The translations under genes were made by a program, and so were the position numbers. 16,538 nt of DNA, taken from the NCBI GenBank assembly GCA_002378125.1, contig DFRF01000115.1, positions 1,217 through 17,754 on the forward strand. The letters run 5' to 3'. This document shows positions 7,114-15,504 of the stretch, piece by piece (position 1 is the stretch's first letter; each line of letters opens with the position of its first letter). The notes below the pieces were generated by a model, which was not told the origin of the DNA, made no database searches, and worked only from the letters and a program-made list of their open reading frames with translations. This stretch comes from Rhodospirillaceae bacterium UBA3470 (GTDB taxonomy: Bacteria; Pseudomonadota; Alphaproteobacteria; Rhodospirillales; Casp-alpha2).

Positions 7114-8937
7114 CTATTCGACAGTCACACTTTTCGCTAAGTTGCGGGGTTGATCTACGTCGGTGCCTTTGATCACCGCGATGTGGTAGGCCAACAACTG
7201 CACTGGAATGGCGTAAAGCAGAGGCGTGACGAAGGGGTCCACGGATGGCAAGGTCACAGTAGCTTCCGCTGCGCTGCCCAACCGAGATGCGCCCACGACA
7301 TCAGATAGAAAGATTACTCTGCCGCCGCGCGCCATTACCTCTTGAACATTGGACACGGTCTTGTCGATGAGGTTGTCCGTGGGCGCCACCACCACCACCG
7401 GAACTGTTTCGTCGATCAGGGCGATTGGGCCGTGCTTCATCTCGCCTGCGGCGTAGCCTTCGGCGTGGATGTAGGAAATCTCTTTGAGTTTGAGTGCTCC
7501 TTCCAGGGCCAACGGATAGCTGGTCCCACGCCCCAGATACAGGACGTCGCGGGCCTCCGCTATGTCATGGGCGATCTGGGCGAGTTGTTCGTCGTGATTA
7601 AGGATCTCCGCCGCCCGGGCCGGGACTTCCGTAAGCGCGCCAACAAGCCGACCGCGCTCGGGGTCATCTATGGTTCCGCGGGCGTGTGCCATGGCGATGG
7701 TGAGACAGGCCAAGACGGTCAATTGCGTGGTGAACGCTTTTGTGGAGGCCACGCCGATCTCGGGCCCGGCATAGGTTTGTAAGACGGAATCTGATTCCCG
7801 GGCGATGGCGCTCTCCGGAACGTTCACGATGGAGAGAATCTTTTGATCTTGAGACCGCGCGTAGCGCAGCGCTGCCAGGGTGTCGATGGTCTCCCCCGAT
7901 TGTGAGATGACCAGGGTAGCACCGTCGGGGGGCAGCGGCGCCAAGCGGTAGCGGAACTCGGAGGCGATATCCACTTCCACCGGAATCCGGGCGATGGTTT
8001 CGAACCAGTACTTGGCCGTTAGACAAGCGTAATAAGACGTGCCACAGGCGATTAGGGTAAGGTGCGTCACCGCCGCGAGGTCAAAGCCCAACTCCGGGAG
8101 ACTGACCACCCGGGTGACCGGGTTCACGTATGAATGCAGGGTATCGCCAATGACCTGCGGTTGTTCATAGATTTCCTTTAACATGAAGTGGCGATAACCG
8201 CCCTTGCCGATGGCCGCCCCCGTGAGCCCGGTCTGTCGGACCTCCCGTGCCACTTCTTGGTTGGTTTTGTCGTAGATGATGTAATCTGCATCCGTGAGTA
8301 CGGCCCAATCACCGTCGTCCAGGTAGATAATGGTCTTGGTTAGCGGTGCCAGGGCTATGGCATCGGACCCCAGGTACATCTCGCCGTCGCCGATGCCAAT
8401 GGCGAGTGGGCTGCCCCGACGCGCGCCGATCATCAACTTGGTTTCACCGGCGAAAATGATGCCCAACGCGAAGGCACCCTCGAGCCGCTTCAAAGCCGCG
8501 CTCGTCGCGTCTTGAGGCGACAGACCGTCTTGTAGGTAGCGGTCGATAAGGTGGACTAAGACCTCCGTATCCGTGTCCGAGGCTAGCACGTGTCCCAATT
8601 CTACAAGTTCGGCCCGCAACTCCATGAAATTCTCTATGATGCCGTTATGAACCAGGGCCACGCGGTCTGTGGAGTGCGGGTGCGCGTTGACCTCGTTGGG
8701 GACGCCATGCGTGGCCCACCGCGTATGGCCAATTCCCGTGGTACCGAGGAGCGCCTCGTCACAAAGCCGGGCGTCCAGGTTGGCAAGCTTGCCCTCCGCC
8801 CGACGTCGGGCGATGGCGCCGTTCTGGATCGTTGCGATACCGGCGGAATCGTAACCGCGATATTCCAATCGTCTTAGCGCGTCGACCAGATGGTTAGCCA
8901 CATGGTCCTTACCAATAATTCCAATGATGCCGCACAT
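7114..8937 (-). CDS. glmS: Glutamine--fructose-6-phosphate aminotransferase (isomerizing)
   Basis: GlmS makes glucosamine-6-phosphate from fructose-6-phosphate and glutamine, the committed step to UDP-GlcNAc. The 607-residue length matches the E. coli enzyme closely. After Met removal Cys2 (MCGIIGI) is the N-terminal nucleophile of the class II glutaminase domain; RRLEYRGYDSAG, GHTRWATHG and HPHSTDRVALVHNGIIENF are standard glutaminase blocks in the first 100 or so residues. Two SIS isomerase domains follow, with SQSGETIDTLAALR in the first and YAAGEMKHGPIALID in the second. It ends in the canonical KSVTVE. It lies eight bases downstream of glmU on the same strand, so glmU-glmS is very likely one transcript. 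I see no clear terminator after the TAG and no glmS ribozyme upstream. Confidence 0.98.
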   Translation of the reverse strand: MCGIIGIIGKDHVANHLVDALRRLEYRGYDSAGIATIQNGAIARRRAEGKLANLDARLCDEALLGTTGIGHTRWATHGVPNEVNAHPHSTDRVALVHNGIIENFMELRAELVELGHVLASDTDTEVLVHLIDRYLQDGLSPQDATSAALKRLEGAFALGIIFAGETKLMIGARRGSPLAIGIGDGEMYLGSDAIALAPLTKTIIYLDDGDWAVLTDADYIIYDKTNQEVAREVRQTGLTGAAIGKGGYRHFMLKEIYEQPQVIGDTLHSYVNPVTRVVSLPELGFDLAAVTHLTLIACGTSYYACLTAKYWFETIARIPVEVDIASEFRYRLAPLPPDGATLVISQSGETIDTLAALRYARSQDQKILSIVNVPESAIARESDSVLQTYAGPEIGVASTKAFTTQLTVLACLTIAMAHARGTIDDPERGRLVGALTEVPARAAEILNHDEQLAQIAHDIAEARDVLYLGRGTSYPLALEGALKLKEISYIHAEGYAAGEMKHGPIALIDETVPVVVVAPTDNLIDKTVSNVQEVMARGGRVIFLSDVVGASRLGSAAEATVTLPSVDPFVTPLLYAIPVQLLAYHIAVIKGTDVDQPRNLAKSVTVE

Positions 8938-8945
8938 GTCGTCGT

Positions 8946-10322
8946 TTATGCCTTGCGTTTATTTTTTTTAACAGCCGCCTTCTTGGCTCGAAACTTCTCC
9001 GCCCAGCCGTTCATTTGTTTTTGCACTGCGCGTGTCACGGCTAGGGCATTGGCGGGAACGTCTTTGGCGATGACGCTGCCGGCCCCAACGATGGCACCGT
9101 CGCCGACCTTGATGGGTGCTATCAGGGCCGTGTTAGAGCCGATGAACGCGCCGGATCCGATATCCGTTTGGTGTTTGAAGAAGCCGTCGTAATTACAGGT
9201 GATGGTGCCCGCGCCCACGTTGGCGTCGGCGCCAACACGCGCGTCGCCCAGGTAGGTCAGGTGATTGACCTTGGCGCCGGGCTCCAGCGTCGCGTTTTTG
9301 ATCTCGACGAAGTTACCGATGTGTACGTCGTCACCAATATCGGCGCCTGGACGCAGGCGCGCGAAAGGTCCGATGGTAGCGCCGTCGGCCACTTTGGTCC
9401 CCTCTAGATGGCAGAAGGGGCGGATCGTCACATTGTCACCGACCGTCACGCCAGGGGCGAACACAACGTTCGGCCCGACGACCACGTCGCGGCCCAGGAT
9501 CGTGTCATGACTGAAAAATACGGTTTCCGGCGCGGTCAAGGTAGCGCCGTTCGCCATGGCCGATTGGCGCAGGCGCTTCTGTACGATGGCCTCGGCCGCG
9601 GCAAGATTCGCGCGGGTATCGATGCCCGTCAGCTCATCTGGGTCTTGGGCTTCGATGACAGCACAGTTGGCGCCGTCCCCATTGGCGATGGCGACGATAT
9701 CAGTGAGGTAGTATTCGCCCTTGGCGTTGTCATTGCCGACCCGGCCCAGGATATCGAACAGGCACTTGCCATCCACGGCCATGACGCCGGAGTTGCATAA
9801 ATTGGTGGCCAGCTGTTCGGGCGTCGCGTCGACGGCTTCGACGATAGCCTCAAGATGCCCTGCGCCATCGACGATCAACCGTCCGTAAAGTCCTGGATCG
9901 GGTGGGCGGAAGCCAAGGACTACGACGGCTGGGTCGTCGCCGCCGCGCCGTCGGTCTAGAAGCCTTTGCATGGTTTCCGGCGTGATAAGAGGGTCACCGC
10001 CAAATAGGATCAGCACGTCGCCCTTAAAGCCCGCCATTTGTTCTGCGGCTTGAAGGACGGCATGTCCGGTGCCGCGTTGCTCGGCTTGAATCGCGGCGGA
10101 ATGGGGTTGGATGGATGCGCGGACGTTATCAGCCCCGTTACTGATCACGACCACGACGCGCTCGGGCTCAAGCATGCTCACGGATGCCAGCAGGTGTTGG
10201 ATCATCGGTCGACCGGCGATGGGGTGCAGGACCTTTGGCAGGTCCGACTTCATGCGCGTGCCCAGGCCTGCGGCAAGCACAATGGCGGCAACGGGGGCGG
10301 GGGCAGGTGTTCGCTTGGACAT
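8946..10322 (-). CDS. glmU: Bifunctional GlmU: N-acetyltransferase / uridylyltransferase
   Basis: GlmU acetylates glucosamine-1-phosphate and then transfers UMP to give UDP-GlcNAc in the cytoplasm. The chosen start (ATG 10322) gives 458 residues, normal for the family, and places the pyrophosphorylase signature LAAGLGTRMKSDLPKVLH at residues 16-33. The C-terminal half is a left-handed beta-helix with hexapeptide repeats, including IGPFARLRPGADIGDD, IGNFVEIKNATL, then the acetyltransferase block GAGTITCNYDGFFKHQTDIG and GSNTALIAPIKVGDGAIVGA. The last 20 or so residues are lysine-rich. The frame stays open to an ATG at 10433, but that extension overlaps the start of the divergent phosphatase gene and lacks family sequence, so it is rejected. 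glmS follows by eight bases. Confidence 0.97.
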   Translation of the reverse strand: MSKRTPAPAPVAAIVLAAGLGTRMKSDLPKVLHPIAGRPMIQHLLASVSMLEPERVVVVISNGADNVRASIQPHSAAIQAEQRGTGHAVLQAAEQMAGFKGDVLILFGGDPLITPETMQRLLDRRRGGDDPAVVVLGFRPPDPGLYGRLIVDGAGHLEAIVEAVDATPEQLATNLCNSGVMAVDGKCLFDILGRVGNDNAKGEYYLTDIVAIANGDGANCAVIEAQDPDELTGIDTRANLAAAEAIVQKRLRQSAMANGATLTAPETVFFSHDTILGRDVVVGPNVVFAPGVTVGDNVTIRPFCHLEGTKVADGATIGPFARLRPGADIGDDVHIGNFVEIKNATLEPGAKVNHLTYLGDARVGADANVGAGTITCNYDGFFKHQTDIGSGAFIGSNTALIAPIKVGDGAIVGAGSVIAKDVPANALAVTRAVQKQMNGWAEKFRAKKAAVKKNKRKA

Positions 10323-10423
10323 AACCGGTCTGTCCGCTAAAAAGATACCGGCCTCAACCGGTGTGGCGACATTGCCACAGGTATGGAGTCGGGCCAAGTC
10401 AAAGATTGTTTCGGATTCTTGCA
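10323..10423. promoter_or_regulatory. Divergent promoter region between glmU and phosphatase
   Basis: These 101 bases separate two divergently transcribed genes, so promoters for both must lie here or just inside the genes. I cannot pick a reliable -35/-10 pair on either strand. The call rests on gene orientation alone. Confidence 0.5.
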
Positions 10424-11107
10424 ATGTCCGCATCCCCCTACGCTGCCGTCGATACGGTGATCTTCGATCTCGACGGAACCCTTATCGACAGCGAACCAGA
10501 TTTGCGCGCCGCTTTGAACCAGATGCTGGCCTCGCTCGGACGTCGTACAGTGACGCGGGCCGAGGTTGTAATGATGGTGGGTGACGGGGTTCCCAAACTC
10601 GTCGAACGGGCCCTACGAATCACGGATGCGGAGCGCGACTTGGCGCCGGAAGCCGCCGTGGCGCAGTTTCTTGGGTTTTACGAGGCCGCACCCGCTGATC
10701 TCTCAGCGCCTTTTCCGGGCGCCTTTGAGATCGTGCGGGTGCTCAAGGCTGATGGGATCAAGCTTGGGATTTGCACTAACAAGCCGGAAGCACCGGCTCG
10801 TGACATCCTGGCGGTTTTTGGATTTTTAGAATTTTTTGATGTGGTCATTGGCGGCGATACGCTTGCCGATGTCCGTAAGCCTGACCCCCGCCCCCTGGCG
10901 GCTGCCATCGAGGCCGTCTATAGCCAACCGGAACGGGCAGTCATGGTCGGCGATAGCGCCAACGACATCGACCCGGCCAAGGCCCTGGGTATGCGGTCCG
11001 TGGCCGTTTCCTTCGGTTACTCGCGTGGCGCGGCTGCGGCATTGGGCGCAGACACAGTAATAGACGATTTCTCCGAGCTGCGGGAGGTATTGGTCGGGCT
11101 TGCCTGA
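10424..11107 (+). CDS. gph: HAD-superfamily phosphatase, phosphoglycolate phosphatase-like
   Basis: The 227-residue enzyme is a Gph-type HAD hydrolase that would dephosphorylate 2-phosphoglycolate arising from DNA repair or oxygenase activity. Motif I is FDLDGTLIDSEPD, with nucleophile Asp15 and acid/base Asp17. Motif II is GICTNKPEAPARDIL, motif III includes the lysine in GGDTLADVRKPDPRPL, and motif IV is MVGDSANDIDPAKALGM. The helical cap between motifs I and II is the usual size. The ATG at 10424 is chosen because the preceding open stretch (to GTG 10361) has no family sequence and would run into the glmU promoter region. Close HAD relatives share these motifs, so the substrate is a family-based inference. 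tRNA-Val starts about 40 bases after its stop, possibly in the same transcript. Confidence 0.92.
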   Translation: MSASPYAAVDTVIFDLDGTLIDSEPDLRAALNQMLASLGRRTVTRAEVVMMVGDGVPKLVERALRITDAERDLAPEAAVAQFLGFYEAAPADLSAPFPGAFEIVRVLKADGIKLGICTNKPEAPARDILAVFGFLEFFDVVIGGDTLADVRKPDPRPLAAAIEAVYSQPERAVMVGDSANDIDPAKALGMRSVAVSFGYSRGAAAALGADTVIDDFSELREVLVGLA

Positions 11108-11148
11108 TCCCGCCGCAGACGGTATATCACCGGCCGTCACGAAAGTTT

Positions 11149-11223
11149 GGGCGCGTAGCTCAGCGGGAGAGCGCTCCGTTCACACCGGAGAGGTCGCTAG
11201 TTCAATCCTAGCCGTGCCCACCA
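11149..11223 (+). tRNA. tRNA-Val (anticodon CAC)
   Basis: The 75-base gene folds into a full cloverleaf. The acceptor stem pairs GGGCGCG (11149-11155) with CGTGCCC (11213-11219), including one G-U. The anticodon stem CTCCG/CGGAG (11174-11178, 11186-11190) holds loop TTCACAC with anticodon CAC at 11181-11183, reading GUG codons. The T arm GCTAG-TTCAATC-CTAGC is perfect. The discriminator A (11220) and CCA (11221-11223) are encoded. No 3'-end duplication that would mark an integrated element was noticed in the window. Confidence 0.97.
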
Positions 11224-11240
11224 GTCCCCTTCAATCCACG

Positions 11241-11421
11241 TTATTTTGTCTTCTCCGTCCGCGGATCTAGTTTGGTTCCCGGCTTCAGATTCGGATGCTT
11301 GAGCTTTTCACTAATCTCGCCGTTGGTGATGTGATTATAGGCCACAGCCCGCGCCGCTGTGATGGAAGGGGATCGTCGCGCTACCGGTTTCCAAGTCGCA
11401 GGTTTCGAAGTTCTGGAACAT
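11241..11421 (-). pseudogene. Small frameshifted reading frame behind the TIGR02444 gene
   Basis: Two minus-strand frames join into one protein-like sequence. The ATG at 11421 opens MFQNFETCDLETGSATIP; shifting one base near the run of four C (11368-11371 on the + strand are GGGG) continues as ITAARAVAYNHITNGEISEK, then LKHPNLKPGTKLDPRTEKTK and TAA at 11241-11243. The combined length of 181 bases equals 60 codons plus one base, so a single extra base explains the break. Codon composition and the K/P-rich C-terminus look like real coding. The first frame begins 27 bases after the stop of the upstream gene on the same strand, so the two probably formed an operon. I do not recognise the family. 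A sequencing slip in the homopolymer is the main alternative to a true pseudogene. Confidence 0.4.
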
Positions 11422-11448
11422 GGTCTTTTCCGTGGTACTCAACTCGGT

Positions 11449-11952
11449 TTACGGTCTGGTTTGGCGCAGCGTCTGAAACCGCTTCAACAGGGTGGCGAGC
11501 GCTGGGTCTGACGGGTCGATCTCCAGGTATGCCGCACAAGTAGCTATGTTTGCCCGTGCCGCTATGTCTTCTGAAATCGTCGTTGCTGCGATGGCAAGGC
11601 CCTCAAGATGATATTGCTGGGCTTGTTCTGCTTCGAGTTCTAGCTTCTTGATCTTGTCGTGGACCCTGGATTGGTCCGCCGCCGACAGTGCGTGCGGATG
11701 GGGTTTGAGTGCGCGCCGGACCTGGCGCAACGGGCGCACCACGTCGTCGCGCCACGCCGCCACGGCTTGATCCGCCTCTCGAAGGCCGCCTAAGTCAAGT
11801 TGATCCCCCCTGCTGGCGCGATACAAGGCATACAGAACAATATTTACATCGGCGCCCAATCGATCCTGCAGGTCAAGGCATGCCGCTTTAGTTTCCGGAT
11901 CAGCATAGAAGCGCAGCGAATAGTCCCAAAACGGGTGGGTCGGCGAGGTCAT
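11449..11952 (-). CDS. TIGR02444 / DUF2390 family protein
   Basis: The 167-residue protein matches the TIGR02444 family of uncharacterised proteobacterial proteins. It has the N-terminal HPFWDYSLRFYADPETKAAC segment and the VNIVLYALYRAS core. Later come AVAAWRDDVVRPLRQVRRAL and a central helical region rich in Q and E (ELEAEQAQQYHLEGLAIA). It appears cytoplasmic and mostly helical, with no signal peptide or membrane helix. No function is established for the family that I can state. The start is the first ATG in frame; there is no strong ribosome-binding site. A small frameshifted frame follows on the same strand. Confidence 0.8.
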   Translation of the reverse strand: MTSPTHPFWDYSLRFYADPETKAACLDLQDRLGADVNIVLYALYRASRGDQLDLGGLREADQAVAAWRDDVVRPLRQVRRALKPHPHALSAADQSRVHDKIKKLELEAEQAQQYHLEGLAIAATTISEDIAARANIATCAAYLEIDPSDPALATLLKRFQTLRQTRP

Positions 11953-12328
11953 GCCATTATCAGGTCACAACTGGGGCGCCTTGCCAATACAGCGCGTATG
12001 CAGACGGGCGCAGGCCTGCGGTCTTAGCAGTGGCGGCTGTAGTGGCCGGTGGCAGGTGGTCAGGGCACAGGTTTCGGTGTCTGGCCTGAATCAGCGTCAG
12101 GAGCGCTCGTCCGCCTCGGGCTGCACGACGGTGGGTATTTGCTGGCGATGCCAGCCGGCGGTTTGTTGGGCGGACCGGGAGAACAACACTTCTCAGGATT
12201 GATCTCGGTTCTCATAGCTTATGGAATGACGCATGTCGGCATGTTTTCTTCTCCTTAAATTGCGGCGCCGAGTATTAGCGCCAGACGCTTTAATTTGGTG
12301 AAGAGTTGGGAAATCTTTTGATCGGAGA
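11953..12328. other. Poorly coding spacer between TIGR02444 gene and S4 gene
   Basis: No gene can be called with confidence in this 376-base stretch. Frames on both strands are open in places (for example + strand 11951-12202 and 12049-12258), but the translations are rich in G, P, C and W and look like chance frames. On the minus strand an AAGGAG at 12251-12256 stands eight bases before an ATG (see the micro-ORF entry). The fdxA and carD genes that often follow this S4 gene in alphaproteobacteria are not present here: no CxxCxxC clusters are visible. Confidence 0.45.
12219..12242 (-). CDS. Seven-codon micro-ORF with good SD, in frame with a later ORF
   Basis: AAGGAG (12251-12256) lies eight bases before ATG 12242, giving peptide MPTCVIP and then TAA. 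The same frame restarts two codons later at ATG 12215 and runs 51 codons to TGA at 12060, beginning MRTEINPEKCCSPGPP and very proline-rich. The good SD on a seven-codon frame could mean a leader peptide, a gene broken by a nonsense codon, or coincidence. It lies downstream of the S4 gene on the same strand. No function is proposed. Confidence 0.2.
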   Translation of the reverse strand: MPTCVIP

Positions 12329-12736
12329 TCAGTGTTGGCGCAAGCGGTTCAGGGCGCGGCGCTGCTGCTTAGTGGGTCGGCCCGAACCGGGCTCGCGAAC
12401 GACCGCGACTGTGTTTTCACTTGATTTCCGGTCCTCGCGTTTAGGTGCTGCTGGCGACAGATCTTCATATAGGGCCTGCGCTTCTTGGGCTGGCCCCCGT
12501 CGCAGCCCTAGATCCAGGAGTTTGACTACGCGGACCTGGTTCGCCTTGGGGAAGGTCAGGACGTCGCCCACACGAAGGTTGTGGTGCGCCTTTTTGATGA
12601 CGTCATTGTTTACCCGGAGCTTGCCTGATTGTACGAAACGGGTCGCCAAGGTGCGGCTTTTAAAGAAGCGTGCAAACCACAACCAAAGGTCCAAGCGTCG
12701 GGCGTTATCGTCGGGGCCGACCTTGGCGGGGCTCAC
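12329..12736 (-). CDS. hslR: S4-domain RNA-binding protein, Hsp15-like
   Basis: The product is 135 residues with an N-terminal S4 RNA-binding domain: RLDLWLWFARFFKSRTLATR, FVQSGKLRVNN, IKKAHHNLRVGDVLTF. The C-terminal tail is basic, ending GRPTKQQRRALNRLRQH, as in Hsp15 proteins that bind free 50S subunits carrying nascent chains. The start is taken as GTG 12736, whose GTGA overlaps the helicase stop TGA (12733-12735), a standard translational coupling. The frame is open to 12988, but that part lies inside the helicase gene and is out-of-frame sequence. The pairing of this gene with a Suv3-like helicase recurs in alphaproteobacteria and suggests shared RNA or ribosome work. Confidence 0.9.
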   Translation of the reverse strand: MSPAKVGPDDNARRLDLWLWFARFFKSRTLATRFVQSGKLRVNNDVIKKAHHNLRVGDVLTFPKANQVRVVKLLDLGLRRGPAQEAQALYEDLSPAAPKREDRKSSENTVAVVREPGSGRPTKQQRRALNRLRQH

Positions 12737-15258
12737 GATTTTCCGCCAATGAGTTCCCCAAGCTTCGCAAAGGGTGAATTTGGGTTGGCTTTCTGTTTTG
12801 AGCGTTTCTGCCTTGCGCCTGTGCGGCCGGCCTCCGGTTTTTGGCGGCGGAACTTGATGGCGCCGTCCTTCACGTGGTGGCGATAGCCCAAGCGCTTCAG
12901 GACCTCCGTCATGTCTTCGATGCCACATCCAATCAGGTTCATGAGGTCTACGGGCGGTGGAAATGCGCCGGGACGGCTCAACTCCCAAGCGCCGGCGGCG
13001 ACGCGTTCGACAATATCCACGCGCACCGCCAGTTTGCCCAGGGGTCGGTAGCCGATGGCTTCGTAGAAGGCGTCCGGCACGGTTCGTTCCATGCGCACTG
13101 ACATGCGGCCCGGGTTGGGCACGGGGGTGCTACGGCGATCGTGGTTGAGGTCATACAACATACCTCGAAGGGCCACAGCGGCGGGCTTCAGCAGTGCTGG
13201 TGCCAGGACCGATTCCCGCTCGATACGGACACCGATCCGGCGCAGCAACTGGCGGTCCTTTCGTTCAAGTCCGGAAATCGCGTTCACCGCCGCCGCTCGG
13301 GGCATGGAGCCCAGATGTTCGCGCAGTTGGAAAAGAATACCGCGCGCTGGACCTTTGGGTAAGGTTCCTGAATCCGCATAGAGTGGGCCCAGGCGGGTTT
13401 CCAGATACCGGCCTAGCCAGCGCGCTAGCCGTTTGGTCACGGTGTCGCGCTGTTCGGAGGACAGGAGATCATAGGCCGGGACCTTGATTCGCGGTGTAAG
13501 TAGTGTAGCGCCTTTCTCGACCGTCGCCAGTCGCGCGCCCTTCCAATGGATCGCCGGTTTGCTGGCCGGTTCTAGGAGCAGCATGAACTGGTCGTCGTTG
13601 GCGCTTACGCATTCGGCGACACGGATCTCGATTTCCTGGCGCAGCGCCTGTCCGGCGGCTCGGTCGATGGCTTTGGCGCTGACGTCTGGATCGCTGGTAG
13701 CAGTGCTAGTGTCCGCTAGAAACTTGAACCCGTCCAGATGGCCGACGGGATGACCTTCAACGATCACTTCACCATCGGTCTTCACCGCCGCCAAAAAATC
13801 CGCCTTGTCTTTCAGGCGTTTCACCAAAACGGCCGTACGGCGGTCTACGAAGCGTTGAGTGAGACGGTCGTGAAGGGTGTCCGACAGGCTGTCCTCAATG
13901 GAGTGAGCCCGATCCTGCCATTGGGCCGTATCGGCCAGCCAATCAGCCCGGTACGCGATATAGATGAGGGTCCGGACCCCGGCGATCCGTTGGGTCAGGG
14001 TGTCGATATCGCCGTCCATACGTTCATGGTGTTTGATCTGGCCGGCGATCCAATCCGTGGGTATGCGCTCGTCGCTGGTTCTGAGATAGCGGTAGAGGAC
14101 GGAAAGCAGCCGGACGTGGGCGTCGCTCATAACCTTACGGAAATCTGGCACCCGACAGACCTCCCACAGAAGACGGACGGCGTCTGGGTTATTGGCCAGT
14201 TCGGCGATGTCCGGGTCTTCCAAAAGGGCGCGGAGAGCGCGTTCGTCATCCGCCTCCCGGGCCCTGACCAAGCCCGGTTTGTCCGGGGGTAGGGCAAGGC
14301 TGTGACGCAGGCGTTCCGTCGATTGGAAATCCAGACGCCAATTCCGCCAATAGACCCGGCGCAAGGGCTCGAACTCATTATTCTCCAGGGCTTTGACAAG
14401 ACCTTCTTCGAAGCCGCCCACCTCTGTCGTCGTGCCGAAGGTGCCGTCCGTCATGTGACGCCCGGCGCGGCCGGCAATCTGTGCTAGTTCCGTGGGGGCC
14501 AGGGCCCGATTCAGGTGGCCATCAAACTTCCGGGTGCCGGTGAAGCAGACGTGGTCGATATCCATGTTTAGGCCCATGCCGATGGCGTCCGTGGCCACGA
14601 GGTAGTCCACCTCGCCATCCTGAAACATGGCCACCTGGGCGTTGCGGGTGCGCGGGCTTAGTGCGCCCATAACCAGGGCTGCGCCGCCGCGTTGGCGGCG
14701 CACCAGTTCAGCAATGGCGTACACATCCGGCGCCGAGAAAGCTACCAGCGCGCTGCGTGCCGGTAGGCGAGCTGTTTTTTTTGGCCCTGTGTAACTCAGT
14801 GTCGACATGCGGGGACGGGTTTGAAACTCCACGTCGGGTACCAGGGTGCGGATCAGTGGCCGCATGGTCTCGGCACCCATGAACATGGTCTCAAACTTGC
14901 CGCGGGCCCGCAAAAGGCGCTCGGTGAAGACGTGTCCTCGGTCCGGATCGGCGCACATTTGAACTTCGTCCAGGGCCAGAAAGGCGACGGGGCGGCTCAG
15001 CGGCATGCTCTCCGCCGTGCATATAAAGTACTTAGCCCGCGGCGGCAGGATCTTTTCCTCTCCGGTGATCAGGGCCACCTGGCCATTACCTTTGATGGCT
15101 ACGGCACGTTCATAATTTTCCCGTGCCAGAAGACGGAGTGGAAACCCGATCATCCCTGACTCATAAGCCAGCATGCGCTCCATGGCGAAGTGGGTCTTGC
15201 CCGTGTTGGTCGGGCCAAGAACCGCAAGGATGCGTCCGCGATCCGTGGGCATATGCAT
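12733..15258 (-). CDS. Suv3-like ATP-dependent RNA helicase
   Basis: The 841-residue protein is an SF2 helicase of the SUV3 family, the bacterial counterpart of the mitochondrial degradosome helicase. Walker A is GPTNTGKT (residues 15-22), Walker B is the unusual LDEVQM (96-101) typical of Suv3, motif V is ATDAIGMGLN (222-231) and motif VI is QIAGRAGR (260-267) with the arginine fingers. The region near 300-330 (EPLRRVYWRNWRLDFQS) is also family-like. The long C-terminal part is specific to the bacterial members and ends in a basic tail. ATG 15258 or 15252 may be used (MHMPTD or MPTD). The stop overlaps the S4 gene start by four bases. It probably unwinds structured RNA for decay; a nuclease partner is not encoded here. 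Confidence 0.93.
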   Translation of the reverse strand: MHMPTDRGRILAVLGPTNTGKTHFAMERMLAYESGMIGFPLRLLARENYERAVAIKGNGQVALITGEEKILPPRAKYFICTAESMPLSRPVAFLALDEVQMCADPDRGHVFTERLLRARGKFETMFMGAETMRPLIRTLVPDVEFQTRPRMSTLSYTGPKKTARLPARSALVAFSAPDVYAIAELVRRQRGGAALVMGALSPRTRNAQVAMFQDGEVDYLVATDAIGMGLNMDIDHVCFTGTRKFDGHLNRALAPTELAQIAGRAGRHMTDGTFGTTTEVGGFEEGLVKALENNEFEPLRRVYWRNWRLDFQSTERLRHSLALPPDKPGLVRAREADDERALRALLEDPDIAELANNPDAVRLLWEVCRVPDFRKVMSDAHVRLLSVLYRYLRTSDERIPTDWIAGQIKHHERMDGDIDTLTQRIAGVRTLIYIAYRADWLADTAQWQDRAHSIEDSLSDTLHDRLTQRFVDRRTAVLVKRLKDKADFLAAVKTDGEVIVEGHPVGHLDGFKFLADTSTATSDPDVSAKAIDRAAGQALRQEIEIRVAECVSANDDQFMLLLEPASKPAIHWKGARLATVEKGATLLTPRIKVPAYDLLSSEQRDTVTKRLARWLGRYLETRLGPLYADSGTLPKGPARGILFQLREHLGSMPRAAAVNAISGLERKDRQLLRRIGVRIERESVLAPALLKPAAVALRGMLYDLNHDRRSTPVPNPGRMSVRMERTVPDAFYEAIGYRPLGKLAVRVDIVERVAAGAWELSRPGAFPPPVDLMNLIGCGIEDMTEVLKRLGYRHHVKDGAIKFRRQKPEAGRTGARQKRSKQKANPNSPFAKLGELIGGKS

Positions 15259-15504
15259 GCCTTAAACATCGCGTTTCAAATGACCAAGTGCAAGAGCGTA
15301 CAGGGAAATACATCAGTATGAACGGTCATATCATATTCTTGATTACCTTTCGAATTATTCTGGGTGGACTAATTGAAATTTTGTTTTCATCGAATGATGC
15401 GGCACGTCATAGAGGAACAGGACTGGGCGATATTGCAAACACTCATTTTTGAAAAGCCTGGTGGTTCTCTTTTGCACGCTGGTGGTGGCAACCGTTGCGA
15501 GCGT

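Noticed and set aside
7342..7782. 146-codon + strand open frame inside glmS
   Set aside because: Shadow of the glmS gene on the other strand; histidine-rich stretches come from reverse-reading valine codons.
10323..10433. N-terminal extension of glmU to ATG 10433
   Set aside because: The 37 extra residues do not resemble GlmU and would overlap the divergent phosphatase start; the family N-terminus begins right after ATG 10322.
11949..12328. fdxA or carD, often found after the S4 gene in alphaproteobacteria
   Set aside because: No frame shows clustered CxxCxxC ferredoxin motifs or CarD-like sequence.
12329..12988. S4 protein starting at 12988
   Set aside because: The first 84 codons lie out of frame within the helicase gene and look non-coding; GTG 12736 overlapping the helicase stop gives the family length.
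14681..14701. Perfect 8-bp inverted repeat GCGCCGCC/GGCGGCGC
   Set aside because: It lies deep inside the helicase coding region, codes for ordinary residues (RRQRGGAA) and has no T-run; G+C-rich coding sequence explains it.
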